29,412 nucleotides of DNA from an uncultured Eubacteriales bacterium (GTDB lineage: Bacteria; Bacillota; Clostridia; Oscillospirales; Oscillospiraceae): assembly GCA_900540545.1 (NCBI GenBank), contig UQGJ01000029.1:1-29412 (forward strand), written 5' to 3'. Shown here piece after piece: positions 14,434 to 22,892 of this stretch (its first letter is position 1; each line of letters starts with the position of its first letter). The position numbers and the translations under genes were made by a program. The notes under the pieces are model-generated. The model worked only from the letters and a program-made list of their open reading frames with translations. It did not search any database and was not told the DNA's origin.

Positions 14434-15378
14434 ATGAAAAAAACGATTCGATTTGCCGCCCTATCTCTGAGCCTGCTGCTTCTGGGCGGCTGCGCCCAGC
14501 CCGCCCCCGCGCCCACCGCCACGCCGGAACCGGTGCCGGTCTCCACGCCGGAGCCCGTACAGACAGAGTTTGTCTTTACCCGGGGGAACTTCCCGCGGCT
14601 CAACGGCTCCACCTCCACCGTCCCCTTGGGGGAGGCGGTGTGTTCAGTGTTGCTGGGGGAGAGCCGGGAGGAGGCACACGACCTGGTCCAGTTCTCCAAG
14701 ACCACCCAGGCGTACCGGGAGCTGATGGGCGGTAACGCCGACCTGCTGATCGTGGGGGAGCCCAACGAGGATATTCTGGCGGAAAAGGAGGCCCAGGGCT
14801 TCCAGTGGGAGATGTCCCCCTTCGCTACGGATGCCTTCGTCTTTGTGGTCAATGAGGATAACCCGGTGGACTCCATCACCATCGACCAGGCCCGGCGCAT
14901 CTACACCGGGGAAATCACCAACTGGAAGGAGCTGGGCGGGGAGGACCGGCCCATCACCGCCTTCCAGCGCAACGCCGAGGCTGGGAGTCAGGCCCTGATG
15001 GAAAAGCTGGTGATGGAGGGCCAGGAGATGATGGAGGCCCCCACCGATTATGTCATCGGCACCATGGGCGGGCTCATCGAAGCGGTGAAGGGCTATGACA
15101 ACAGCCCCGGCGCCATCGGCTACACCGTCTACTACTACGCGGACGAGATGGAGATGGCCCAGGGTCTCAAGCTCCTGAAGCTGGAGGAGGTGGAGGCGAA
15201 CCCGGACACCATTCGGAGGGGCGAGTACCCCCTGCTGAACCCCAAGTATGTGGTCATTCCCGCGGATGCGGCCCAGGACAGCCCCGCCCGTATTCTCTAC
15301 GACTGGATTTTGGGGGACGAGGGGCAGGCGTTGGTGGCCCATGAGGGCTACGTCTCCATCCGGGAGGCGGGGGCATGA
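14434..15378 (+). CDS. PstS-like substrate-binding lipoprotein
   Basis: 314 residues. The ATG at 14434 begins a classical lipoprotein signal (KKTIRFAALSLSLLLLGGCAQ); an upstream in-frame start lacks this form. A Pro/Thr linker follows (APTATPEPVPVSTPEP). The mature domain resembles phosphate-type periplasmic-binding proteins: LNGSTSTVPLGEAV, FVVNEDNPVDSITIDQARRIYTGEITNWKELGG, FQRNAEAGSQALMEKLV and PGAIGYTVYYY. In PstS such segments bind the oxyanion. No pstCAB genes are nearby, so it may serve in sensing or with a distant transporter. Its stop overlaps the next start (ATGA). Confidence 0.82.
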   Translation: MKKTIRFAALSLSLLLLGGCAQPAPAPTATPEPVPVSTPEPVQTEFVFTRGNFPRLNGSTSTVPLGEAVCSVLLGESREEAHDLVQFSKTTQAYRELMGGNADLLIVGEPNEDILAEKEAQGFQWEMSPFATDAFVFVVNEDNPVDSITIDQARRIYTGEITNWKELGGEDRPITAFQRNAEAGSQALMEKLVMEGQEMMEAPTDYVIGTMGGLIEAVKGYDNSPGAIGYTVYYYADEMEMAQGLKLLKLEEVEANPDTIRRGEYPLLNPKYVVIPADAAQDSPARILYDWILGDEGQALVAHEGYVSIREAGA

Positions 15379-16466
15379 GACGGGCGGCCCTGCTGCTGGG
15401 GCTGCTCCTGCTGCTGACCGCCTGCGGGCCGGACCCCGCCGTCCCGCCCACAGCCACACCCGCGCCAGCGCCCACGGCCACCCCGGCCCCCGAAGCCCAG
15501 GGGCCGAAGGTCCACACGGACTGGTCCAGACTGGAGGAGCGGGAGGACCTGCCGGAGCCGGTGGGGGAGCGCTGGTATGACACGTACGTGGACGGCCTGA
15601 TCCCGGGGGACTATGGTGGGGAGCTGGTCCCCTATGCCGGTCTGCGGCTCACCGACGACTGGCCCGCCCGGGAGGGCGGCGGCTGCCTCTACGGCCTGAT
15701 GACCCGGAGCGGAACGGCGGTGTGCGACCCGGTGTACAGCTCTGTATCCCGGCTCAACGGGGGGGACTGGTGGCGGCTGGAGCCGGAGGACATCTACCCG
15801 GTGCTGGCCCTGGGGCGGGCGGCCCCCATGACGGACGGGGAGTACCGCTACGCCCAGGAGCGCTACGCCTTCGCGGCGGTGGACGGGTCCTGGCGCACCG
15901 AACACGTCTACCGCCTGTACGCCACCGGCAGCCGGGGCATCTTTGCCGCCACCGACGACGGCTGCGTCCTGATGGACCGGGCGGGGACGGAGCTGCGGCG
16001 CTGGACTTGGGCCGACTTGGGGTACTCCCAGGAACATCAGCCCCCCTTCAACGATTTTCTGGAGACCTATATCGAGTGGGTGGGGGACGGTATTCTCCTG
16101 GAAGAAAATGAGGAACAGGCACGGATACTGAACCTGGACACCGGCGGGGTGGAGACGTGGACGCTCCAGGCGTGGCTGGATGCCAGGGAGGCCGCCGCCG
16201 GGGACTATGAGTATGACCCCACCCGCCGCTTCGACCCCTATACCGCCCAGCTCTATTTCCTGGAGGGGGAGCGCCTGAACGAAGTGCCGCTGGTGTTGAA
16301 GAATGCCGGCGGGGAGGAAGTCGCCCGTATCGAGCGGCCCACCTGGGTCAGCTCCCTGGGTATGGTGGACGGCCTGGTGGAGATCCTGGAGCGGGATACG
16401 GCCACCTATCAGGAGCAGGACGGCACGGTGGTTTTCCGCCAGCGCCTGGGCATCGCGGATGGATAA
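15375..16466 (+). CDS. Lipoprotein of unknown function
   Basis: 363 residues. The signal peptide ends in LLLLTACGP, a lipobox; a Pro/Thr/Ala linker (PTATPAPAPTATPAPEAQ) follows, like that of the upstream lipoprotein. The body has short beta-rich units such as YGLMTRSGTAVCDPVYSSVSRL and FAATDDGCVLMDRAGTELRRW, which are reminiscent of WG-repeat proteins (a ligand-binding beta fold). That likeness is weak and no enzyme motif was seen. The four-base overlap with the PstS-like gene implies coupled production and perhaps a joint surface role. A strong terminator follows. Confidence 0.8.
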   Translation: MRRAALLLGLLLLLTACGPDPAVPPTATPAPAPTATPAPEAQGPKVHTDWSRLEEREDLPEPVGERWYDTYVDGLIPGDYGGELVPYAGLRLTDDWPAREGGGCLYGLMTRSGTAVCDPVYSSVSRLNGGDWWRLEPEDIYPVLALGRAAPMTDGEYRYAQERYAFAAVDGSWRTEHVYRLYATGSRGIFAATDDGCVLMDRAGTELRRWTWADLGYSQEHQPPFNDFLETYIEWVGDGILLEENEEQARILNLDTGGVETWTLQAWLDAREAAAGDYEYDPTRRFDPYTAQLYFLEGERLNEVPLVLKNAGGEEVARIERPTWVSSLGMVDGLVEILERDTATYQEQDGTVVFRQRLGIADG

Positions 16467-16468
16467 CG

Positions 16469-16501
16469 AAAAAGGCCGGTCCCATGAGGGACCGGCCTTT
16501 T
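16469..16501 (+). terminator. Terminator of the lipoprotein pair
   Basis: AAAAGGCCGGTCCC pairs with GGGACCGGCCTTTT around an ATGA loop, two bases after the stop codon. Confidence 0.88.
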
Positions 16502-16592
16502 CTGCCGGATGCGCGGGACGCGGCCCGGTTTTACATAGAACGGGGCGGGATGTGGCAAACTCATGGGTGAAAAAACTGCGTGAGGTGTGCCA

Positions 16593-17492
16593 ATGAGATA
16601 CTTTTACGGAGAGGGGAAAACCGGCCCGTACTTTGAGGGCTGGTACTTCCGGCATCTGGCCCTGGACGGGGCGGCCCTGGCGCTGATACCGGCCCTCCAC
16701 ATTGCCGGGGCGGGGCGGAAGCGTGCCTCCATCCAGGTCATCAGCTGGGAGGGGACCTGGACGGTGGACTATCCGGGGGAGGCGTTCCAGGCCAGCCGGG
16801 GGGTGTTCCAGGTCTGGCTGGGCGGGAACCTCTTCAACCGCAGGGGGATGTGGCTGGACCTCCGCGCCCCCGGCCTGGAGCTGCGGGGGGAACTGCGCTA
16901 CGGCCCTTTTACGCCCCTCCGCTCCGACATCATGGGGCCCTTCCGGCTGGCCCCCGCCATGGAGTGCAGCCACGGGGTGGTCAGTATGGGCCACCGGCTG
17001 GAGGGGGCGCTGCGTCTCAACGGGCGGGACCTGGACTTCACCGGCGGCACTGGCTACATCGAGACCGACCGGGGGCGCTCCTTCCCGGCGTCCTATCTCT
17101 GGACCCAGTGCGCCTGGCGGGAGGCCAGGGACAACAGCCTTCTGCTCTCCATCGCGGACATCCCGTACCTGGGCGGGCGCTTCACCGGCTGCATCTGCGC
17201 GGTGCTCTACGGCGGCCGGGAATACCGGCTGGCCACATACCGGGGGGCGCGGGTCCGCCGGTGGTCGGAGGGCGGGGCGCTGGTGGTCCAGGGACCGTTC
17301 CGCCTGGAGGTGGAACTGCTGGTGGGGAACAGCCAGCCCCTGCGGGCCCCCGTGGGTGGGCGGATGACCCGCACCATCCGGGAGAGCCTGTGCGCCCAGG
17401 TGCGCTATCGGTTTTGGGCGGGGGACCGGCTCATCTTCGACCACACTGACCACCGGGCGGGCTATGAATACGACGGCGGGACCGAAGCATAA
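16593..17492 (+). CDS. Tocopherol cyclase family protein
   Basis: 299 residues. The N-terminal GPYFEGWYFRH motif, the repeated beta-strand pattern with GWY/W-rich segments, and the FTGGTGYIETDRGRSFPASYLWTQC block point to the tocopherol cyclase family (Pfam PF14249). Plant and cyanobacterial members cyclise tocopherol precursors; the role in anaerobic Firmicutes is unknown and vitamin E synthesis is not expected here. The ATG at 16593 was chosen because GAGGTG lies five bases upstream; a GTG two codons earlier is less likely. No signal peptide. Single-gene unit between two terminators. Confidence 0.8.
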   Translation: MRYFYGEGKTGPYFEGWYFRHLALDGAALALIPALHIAGAGRKRASIQVISWEGTWTVDYPGEAFQASRGVFQVWLGGNLFNRRGMWLDLRAPGLELRGELRYGPFTPLRSDIMGPFRLAPAMECSHGVVSMGHRLEGALRLNGRDLDFTGGTGYIETDRGRSFPASYLWTQCAWREARDNSLLLSIADIPYLGGRFTGCICAVLYGGREYRLATYRGARVRRWSEGGALVVQGPFRLEVELLVGNSQPLRAPVGGRMTRTIRESLCAQVRYRFWAGDRLIFDHTDHRAGYEYDGGTEA

Positions 17493-17494
17493 AA

Positions 17495-17527
17495 AACCGG
17501 GCGGAGGCATTTTGCCTCCGCCCGGTT
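17495..17527. terminator. Bidirectional terminator between the tocopherol-cyclase-like gene and pyrG
   Basis: AACCGGGCGGAGGCA pairs perfectly with TGCCTCCGCCCGGTT around a TTT loop, with an A-run on the left. It serves pyrG from the minus strand as well. Confidence 0.8.
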
Positions 17528-17583
17528 CATTATTGTACTGCCTGAGGTAGTTTTTGAGTACCTCGTTGACCTTTTCTGCCGCT

Positions 17584-19194
17584 TCAACCACGCCCGGCCA
17601 GCTTGGCGGCGCGGACGAAGGCCCGGAACAGGGGGTGGGCCTTGTTGGGGCGGGATTTCAGCTCCGGGTGGAACTGGCCCCCCACGAACCAGGGGTGGTC
17701 CGGCAGCTCCACCATCTCCACCAGCCGCCCGTCGGGGGACAGCCCCGCGATGTGCAGTCCGGCGGCGGTGAGGGCGTCCCGGTAGGCGTTGTTGAACTCG
17801 TAGCGGTGGCGGTGGCGCTCGGAGATAAGGTCGGCGGCGTAGGCCCCGCGGCAGGGGCCGTCCTGCGCCGTCAGGCGGCAGGGGTAGGCCCCCAGGCGCA
17901 TGGTGCCGCCCTTGGCCGTCACCCCCACCTGGTCGGGCATGAGGTCAATGACCGGATAGGGGGTGTCGGGGTCCAGCTCGCTGGAGTGGGCCCCGGCCAG
18001 CCCGGCCCCGTTCCGGGCGAACTCCACCACCGCCATCTGCATCCCCAGGCAGATACCGAAGAAGGGGACCCCGCGCTCCCGGGCGTACCGCACGGCGGCC
18101 AGCATACCGTCGATGCCCCGGCCGCCGAAGCCGCCGGGGACCAGGACCCCGCCGCAGCCGCCAAGCAGGTCCGGGGCGTTCTCCCAGGTGAGCCGCTCGG
18201 AGTCCACCCAGCGGACGTCCACCTTCACGTCGTTCTCAATGCCCCCGTGGGCCAGGGCCTCCACCACGGACAGGTAGGCGTCGTGAAGACCCACGTACTT
18301 GCCCACCAGGGCGACGGTCACCCGGTCCACGGCGGCCTTCTCCCGTGCAACCAGGGCCCTCCACTCCGCCAGATCCGGGGGAACCTCCGGCAGGCCCAGC
18401 CGCCTGCACACCACCCGGGCCAGCCCCTCCTCCTCCAGCAAGAGGGGGACCTCGTAGAGGCTCCCGGCGGTCAGATTGGGGATGACGTTCTCCGGCGGCA
18501 GGTTGCAGAAGAGGGAGATTTTGGCCCGCACGTCGGCGGGCACGGGGGCGTCGGAGCGGCAGACGATGACGTCCGGCTGGATGCCCAGGGCCAGCAGCTC
18601 CTTGGCCGAGTGCTGGGTGGGCTTGCTCTTCAGCTCCCCGGAGCCGGGGATGGCCACGACCAGGGAGACGTGGAGGTACATCACGTTCTGCCGCCCCACC
18701 TCGGCCGCCACCTGGCGGATGGCCTCCAGGAAGGGCTGGGATTCAATGTCGCCCACGGTGCCGCCGATCTCGGTGATGACCACGTCCACGCCGGCCCGGC
18801 GGCCCACCCGGTAGACTCGCTCCTTGATCTCGTCGGTGATGTGGGGGATAACCTGGACCGTGCCCCCCAGGTAGCCCCCCTCCCGCTCCCGGTTGAGGAC
18901 GCTCCAGTAGATTTTGCCGGAGGTGACGGAGGAGTCCACCGTCAGGTTTTCGTCGGTGAACCGCTCGTAATGGCCCAGGTCCAGGTCGGTCTCGGCCCCG
19001 TCGTCGGTGACGAAGACCTCCCCGTGCTGGTAGGGGTTCATGGTGCCGGGGTCCACGTTGAGGTAGGGGTCGAACTTCTGCAGGGCCACCTTCAGCCCCC
19101 GCTGTTTCAGGAGCCTGCCCAGGGATGCTGCCGTGATACCCTTGCCCAGCCCGGAGACCACGCCGCCCGTTACGAAAATGTACTTGACCGCCAT
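17584..19194 (-). CDS. pyrG: CTP synthase
   Basis: 536 residues, full length. It makes CTP from UTP, ATP and glutamine, the last step of pyrimidine nucleotide synthesis. The N-terminal synthetase domain shows GGVVSGLGKGITAASLG, KFDPYLNVDPGTMNP and EIGGTVGDIES. The C-terminal glutamine amidotransferase carries the triad Cys382 (FFGICLGMQ), His509 and Glu511 (GGQFHPELKSRP). The ATG ending at 19194 was chosen for its GGGAGGA site and family N-terminus MAVKYIFVTGG; an in-frame start five codons earlier would contain that site. It is monocistronic. The leader has a hairpin that includes part of the ribosome binding site. Confidence 0.96.
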   Translation of the reverse strand: MAVKYIFVTGGVVSGLGKGITAASLGRLLKQRGLKVALQKFDPYLNVDPGTMNPYQHGEVFVTDDGAETDLDLGHYERFTDENLTVDSSVTSGKIYWSVLNREREGGYLGGTVQVIPHITDEIKERVYRVGRRAGVDVVITEIGGTVGDIESQPFLEAIRQVAAEVGRQNVMYLHVSLVVAIPGSGELKSKPTQHSAKELLALGIQPDVIVCRSDAPVPADVRAKISLFCNLPPENVIPNLTAGSLYEVPLLLEEEGLARVVCRRLGLPEVPPDLAEWRALVAREKAAVDRVTVALVGKYVGLHDAYLSVVEALAHGGIENDVKVDVRWVDSERLTWENAPDLLGGCGGVLVPGGFGGRGIDGMLAAVRYARERGVPFFGICLGMQMAVVEFARNGAGLAGAHSSELDPDTPYPVIDLMPDQVGVTAKGGTMRLGAYPCRLTAQDGPCRGAYAADLISERHRHRYEFNNAYRDALTAAGLHIAGLSPDGRLVEMVELPDHPWFVGGQFHPELKSRPNKAHPLFRAFVRAAKLAGRG

Positions 19195-19204
19195 ATCGTT
19201 TCCT

Positions 19205-19222
19205 CCCATCGGTGTAGATGGG
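19205..19222 (-). promoter_or_regulatory. Hairpin masking the pyrG ribosome binding site
   Basis: On the minus strand, CCCATC pairs with GATGGG around a 6-base loop; the GGG belongs to the GGGAGGA ribosome binding site. It might tune translation, but the short stem may be fortuitous. Confidence 0.35.
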
Positions 19223-19282
19223 ACCCCATTGCCCCGGAGACTCCCTTGCCTCCTGCCATTTTCTTCAATAAAAATCCTTTTT

Positions 19283-19312
19283 ATTCTACCGCTGGAGCGA
19301 AGCGAACGTCAA
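19283..19312 (-). promoter_or_regulatory. Sigma-A promoter of pyrG
   Basis: On the minus strand, TTGACG (19307-19312), an 18-base spacer and TAGAAT (19283-19288), leaving a leader of about 80 bases. Confidence 0.6.
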
Positions 19313-19385
19313 GAAAAAGATGCGCCCTAAGCGCGATTTGTGCAGGTTTACGGACCAGCGCTGCAAGCGCATAAGGCCGCGCTGC

Positions 19386-19426
19386 AAAAAATGGGGCTGT
19401 GATATTTTCTTTAAATATCACAGCCC
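19386..19426 (-). terminator. Terminator of the TRAP/amino-sugar operon
   Basis: GGGCTGTGATATTT pairs perfectly with AAATATCACAGCCC (19413-19426 with 19394-19407), and a minus-strand run of T lies at 19386-19391. The stretch 19427-19516 between it and the last gene shows nothing further. Confidence 0.85.
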
Positions 19427-19516
19427 TAATCATCATTCTTTAAGTTAGTCTTACCATGGGTCGTACCCAGGATTTCTATTGTACTATTTTTGTGTGCCCG
19501 CCTCATCGTAGGAGCC

Positions 19517-20140
19517 CTACCGGATGCGGAGAGCGCCAAAGAAATCGGGTTGATGGAAATCAGGCGTGGGGGTGCGGATTTTTTGCCAACAGGCGTAATG
19601 CCTCGTTTGCAGGTCATCACCGCGGCACTTATAAAAGTTTCCGCGCATCTGCTGGGGGTACCCTGAGGCATGGTCCCAGAGCAGTCCCGTTGGGATGCGA
19701 AAATCAACGCTCCACATGTGGCTGCCGCGGTGGGACGATATGGAAAACAGGTCCCGATATCCCGCCCCGGAGGGGAGAAAAGCCCTGCCTACGCGCCCTT
19801 CGCCTACGGCGGCCTTCATGCAGCCGTTTGGATTCAGCTCGAAGTTAAAATAGCGGGGATAGGAGACATCGGGCTGTAAAAACAGCTCCAGACAGCTGTC
19901 GGTGTGCACCGGGGCGTTATCGTCCGTATAGAGGGCGCGGGACTCCGGCTCAAACGCCTCCATATGCACGGCTAAAGAGGCCTCCCACAGCACAAGCTGG
20001 GCGAAGGCGGGATAAGAGCGGCGGAATTGCGGCCACGGCCTGCACGTGATCCAGGCCCGTTCCACAGAAGGCCAATCCACGGCAGAGACGCCGCCGGGGA
20101 TGCGGATAATATCGTAAGTTTTGGTCTCTTCCCGCATCAT
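19517..20140 (-). CDS. CBM9-like carbohydrate-binding protein
   Basis: 207 residues. The pattern TDDNAPVHTDSCLELFLQPDVSYPRYFNFELNPNGCMKAAVGEGR followed by WSVDFRIPTGLLW matches carbohydrate-binding family 9-like (DOMON-related) domains found in many Clostridia. No signal peptide is seen, so it would act in the cytoplasm, which is odd for a carbohydrate-binding module. It is last in the amino-sugar operon; its ATG overlaps the nagA stop (ATGATG; either ATG may be used). It may bind a glycan fragment or a pathway intermediate. Confidence 0.75.
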   Translation of the reverse strand: MMREETKTYDIIRIPGGVSAVDWPSVERAWITCRPWPQFRRSYPAFAQLVLWEASLAVHMEAFEPESRALYTDDNAPVHTDSCLELFLQPDVSYPRYFNFELNPNGCMKAAVGEGRVGRAFLPSGAGYRDLFSISSHRGSHMWSVDFRIPTGLLWDHASGYPQQMRGNFYKCRGDDLQTRHYACWQKIRTPTPDFHQPDFFGALRIR

Positions 20141-21315
20141 CGCCGATACCTGATTTCTCCGCCCACAAAAACGGCACTGACCTGGATGTCGTCATCAAAG
20201 ACCGCCAGGTCCGCGTCCTGCCCGACGGCGATGCTGCCTTTTTGGTGTGAGATATTTAAGAGCCGCGCGGGATTGCAGGTCATCATGCGGACCGCGTCGC
20301 AGAGCGGGACCCCGGCCAGCCGGTACATCGTGCGGATACAGCGGTCCGCTGTGCATACGCTGCCGGCGAAGGCGCTGAGGTCCGGCATCATGGCCACGCC
20401 GTCCTGCAGGAGCACATCCTGACCGTGCTTCAGGCTGCCCAGGACCGAGTGCTGACCGTCGGGCAACCCGGCTCCCCGCATGGAGTCTGTCACCAGACAG
20501 ATTTTGTCGTTGTCCTTGCACTTGACGATCAGCCGCAGCAATTCCGGTGGGAGATGAGTCCCGTCGGCGATGATTTCGACCGACAGCTCGTCAAACAGAT
20601 AGGCGGACTCCACGACCCCCAATACCCGGTATGGGCCCGTGCGGTGCAGAGCCGACATGCCGGAGTAGAGGTGGGTGACGTGGGAAAAACCGTGTGCCAC
20701 GGCCTGCCGCACCTGGTCATAGGACGCGTTGGAGTGGCCGATGGAGACGAGGATCCCGCGGCGCTTCAGTTGGTCGCCCAGCTCCAGCGCGTTGTCCAGC
20801 TCCGGGGCCAGGGAGACGCGGATGATGTCGCCGCCGCCGGCCTCCAGCAGGGGGAGATATTCCTCCGCCGTGGGCGGCCTCAGATAGCGGGGGTCCTGGG
20901 CGCCGCACTGCAGGGGGGAGAGGAAGGGACCCTCCAGATGGAGGCCCAGCAGTGCCGGCCCTTGATGCCAGGCCTTTTTTACCTGCCGGTAGAGTTGGAA
21001 AAAGTGCAGCAGTTCATCCGTGGGGCAGGTCAGGGTGGTGGGAACGATGGCCGTGGTCCCATGGCGCAGATGTTCCAGGCACGCGCCGGTGATGGCCTGC
21101 GCCGTACCGTCCATAAAGTCATATCCGCCGGCGCCGTGGGTGTGCAGGTCGATGAAGCCGGGGGAGACATATTGCCCCGCCGCGTCAAAAACGGTGCAGT
21201 CCGCCGGAATGTGGTCGGTGATGCCGGTGATTTTGCCGTTTTCAATGACCAGATTTTGAGCGTGAAGGAGTGCGCGCGGGCAGATGATTGTTCCGTTGGT
21301 AATGACAGTTTTCAT
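20137..21315 (-). CDS. nagA: N-acetylglucosamine-6-phosphate deacetylase
   Basis: 392 residues. It removes acetate from GlcNAc-6-phosphate to give glucosamine-6-phosphate for NagB. Metal and catalytic residues are visible: His58 and His60 (FIDLHTHGAGGYDF), Glu128 (LHLEGPF), His194 (SIGHSNASYD), His215 (THLYSGM) and catalytic Asp277 (LVTDSM). The loop usually written THLFNAM is THLYSGM here, so an atypical substrate is possible. Its ATG overlaps the nagB stop and its stop overlaps the CBM9-like start, so the three genes are coupled. Confidence 0.92.
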   Translation of the reverse strand: MKTVITNGTIICPRALLHAQNLVIENGKITGITDHIPADCTVFDAAGQYVSPGFIDLHTHGAGGYDFMDGTAQAITGACLEHLRHGTTAIVPTTLTCPTDELLHFFQLYRQVKKAWHQGPALLGLHLEGPFLSPLQCGAQDPRYLRPPTAEEYLPLLEAGGGDIIRVSLAPELDNALELGDQLKRRGILVSIGHSNASYDQVRQAVAHGFSHVTHLYSGMSALHRTGPYRVLGVVESAYLFDELSVEIIADGTHLPPELLRLIVKCKDNDKICLVTDSMRGAGLPDGQHSVLGSLKHGQDVLLQDGVAMMPDLSAFAGSVCTADRCIRTMYRLAGVPLCDAVRMMTCNPARLLNISHQKGSIAVGQDADLAVFDDDIQVSAVFVGGEIRYRR

Positions 21316-22073
21316 CTCAGCTCCACATATTTGGCGGAGTCCCGGTCCAAATACAGCGTCGCCCTGGCATGGAGGCGCAGGGAGGAGGCGGGACAGGTCA
21401 TGTTGATTGGGCCATAGAGCATCTCCCGGACCGCGTCGGCTTTGGCGGCCCCCGGAACCATGCAGAACAGGCGGGAGGAGCGCAGAAGCGTCGGCACGGT
21501 AAGGGACAGCGCCTTTTGGGGCACATCCTCCAGCGAGGCGAAGCACCCGTCATGGACCTGCTGGCGCCTGCAGGTCTCGTCCAAATCCACCTGCTTGAGG
21601 CAATGAGGGTCGAACAGGTCGGCCTCGGCCGGGTCGTTAAAGGCAATATGCCCGTTTTCTCCGATCCCCATAAAGCACACATCGGCGCTGCCGTGCTGAA
21701 ATTTCGCGCGGTAAACGTCCAGTTGGGCCTCGTCCTGGGGGTCTAAGTAGTTTATCTTCCGAAAGGGGACCTTGGAAAAAATATGTTCGTCCAGATAATG
21801 GCTGAAGCGCTGGGGGGCGGTCTTGTCCAGCCCGAGATACTCGTCCATGTGGTAGGCCTGGATCCTAGACCAATCGATTCCCTGGGCGCGGCTCAGGCAG
21901 TCGAGAAATTCGTTTTGGGAGGGGGCTGCGGCAAAGATGACATCCGCTTCCGCCGCCGTTGCCAGCAGCGCCTTCAGGTGCTCCGCGCTCTCGCGCGCCG
22001 CGGTGACGCCCAGCTCCTCCGGCGTGTCGCAGATCAGCACCCTGAGCTGATCCACACAAAACGGTTTTTGCAT
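21312..22073 (-). CDS. nagB: Glucosamine-6-phosphate deaminase (NagB-like)
   Basis: 253 residues. NagB converts glucosamine-6-phosphate to fructose-6-phosphate and ammonia. Active-site segments are HMDEYLG (Asp77) and GIGENGHIAFNDP (His142), with Asp147 where E. coli NagB has Glu148. This GENGHIAFNDP form marks a common Firmicutes subfamily that is divergent from E. coli NagB, so activity on a related amino sugar is possible. The ATG ending at 22073 follows AAAGGAG; longer upstream frames overlap the SIS gene. Coupled to nagA by an ATGA overlap. Confidence 0.88.
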   Translation of the reverse strand: MQKPFCVDQLRVLICDTPEELGVTAARESAEHLKALLATAAEADVIFAAAPSQNEFLDCLSRAQGIDWSRIQAYHMDEYLGLDKTAPQRFSHYLDEHIFSKVPFRKINYLDPQDEAQLDVYRAKFQHGSADVCFMGIGENGHIAFNDPAEADLFDPHCLKQVDLDETCRRQQVHDGCFASLEDVPQKALSLTVPTLLRSSRLFCMVPGAAKADAVREMLYGPINMTCPASSLRLHARATLYLDRDSAKYVELR

Positions 22074-22084
22074 AGAGACTCCTT

Positions 22085-22843
22085 TCAGCGCAGATGCTTG
22101 ACGCGCGTTACGTATTCGGCCTCCAACGCCTGATTTGCCGCATCGCCCCCCGGCATGTTCGCGCTGGTCCAGACAGGGGGAAGCACGCCCCTTTGGAGCA
22201 GCAGCTCCGCGGCTTTCATCATCAGGCAGTTGATGGCAAAGCAGTTGCAAAAGGTGGACATGGGTCCCATCCGCTGCGCCATACCGGGGAGGTCCACCGC
22301 CGCATCGCCCTCGGGGAGATGGTTGTCGATATAGACGTCCACGTTTTCAAACAGGTTCTTTCCGCTGGGATGCCTGGAAGGCGCCCCGGCGGGGACGATT
22401 TTGGCAAAGCTGTCGGAGGTGATACCGATGGTTTTCAGCCCGCGGCGCTTTGCCTCCAGGGCCACGTCTATGGTCATGGCGTTGATGCCATAGGCGTTTA
22501 CGATGATAAGGACTTCGTTGGGGCGGTCGATCCCGTAGGCGTCCAATACCCGGATGCCGTAACCCGGGCACCGCTCCATGATGTTGCTGCGCTTGGCGCC
22601 GTGGATCAGATTGGTACCGGCGTCCAGGATCGCGTTGATGGGCGCAAGCCCGCCGGCGCGCCAAAGGACTTCCTCCACCGCCATGTTGGAATGTCCGCCC
22701 GGGCCGATGACGTGGACCAGCTCATCCCGCTGGATGGCGTCGGCGACCAGCGCCGCCCCCTGGGCGAGGGAGTCCGTCTCGCCGGCGATCTGGTCCAGGG
22801 TATGCGCAATGGTCTGGGCATACCGGGCGAAAAGATCATCCAT
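22085..22843 (-). CDS. SIS-domain sugar isomerase-like protein, second of a tandem pair
   Basis: 252 residues with a SIS (phosphosugar-binding) fold: IGPGGHSNMAVEE at about 46-58, IIVNAYGIN, GITSDSFAK and RHPSGKNLFENVDVYIDNHLPEGDA. It resembles the UPF0309-type SIS proteins, which are candidate phosphosugar isomerases, lyases or sensors. It is paralogous to the upstream 254-residue protein across the full length. The residues that would make it a glutamine-dependent enzyme are absent. It lies 11 bases before nagB. Confidence 0.85.
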   Translation of the reverse strand: MDDLFARYAQTIAHTLDQIAGETDSLAQGAALVADAIQRDELVHVIGPGGHSNMAVEEVLWRAGGLAPINAILDAGTNLIHGAKRSNIMERCPGYGIRVLDAYGIDRPNEVLIIVNAYGINAMTIDVALEAKRRGLKTIGITSDSFAKIVPAGAPSRHPSGKNLFENVDVYIDNHLPEGDAAVDLPGMAQRMGPMSTFCNCFAINCLMMKAAELLLQRGVLPPVWTSANMPGGDAANQALEAEYVTRVKHLR

Positions 22844-22892
22844 AGTTCTCGTTCCTTTCCCGTGTGATTCTCATCCGGTTTGGATGGAGGTG

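Noticed and set aside
17528..17583. Possible C-terminal extension or frameshift of pyrG
   Set aside because: CTP synthase ends normally at AKLAGRG after the RAHPLF-like block, so the protein is already full length.
15348..17591. Minus-strand frame of 747 codons; its first residues (EAAEKVNEVLKNYLRQYNNE) look protein-like
   Set aside because: The body is antisense to the lipoprotein and tocopherol-cyclase-like genes. The N-terminal 20 residues could be a fossil peptide after pyrG, but there is no stop before the terminator and no ribosome binding site.
17554..19374. Plus-strand frame of 606 codons opposite pyrG
   Set aside because: Antisense shadow of a conserved housekeeping gene.
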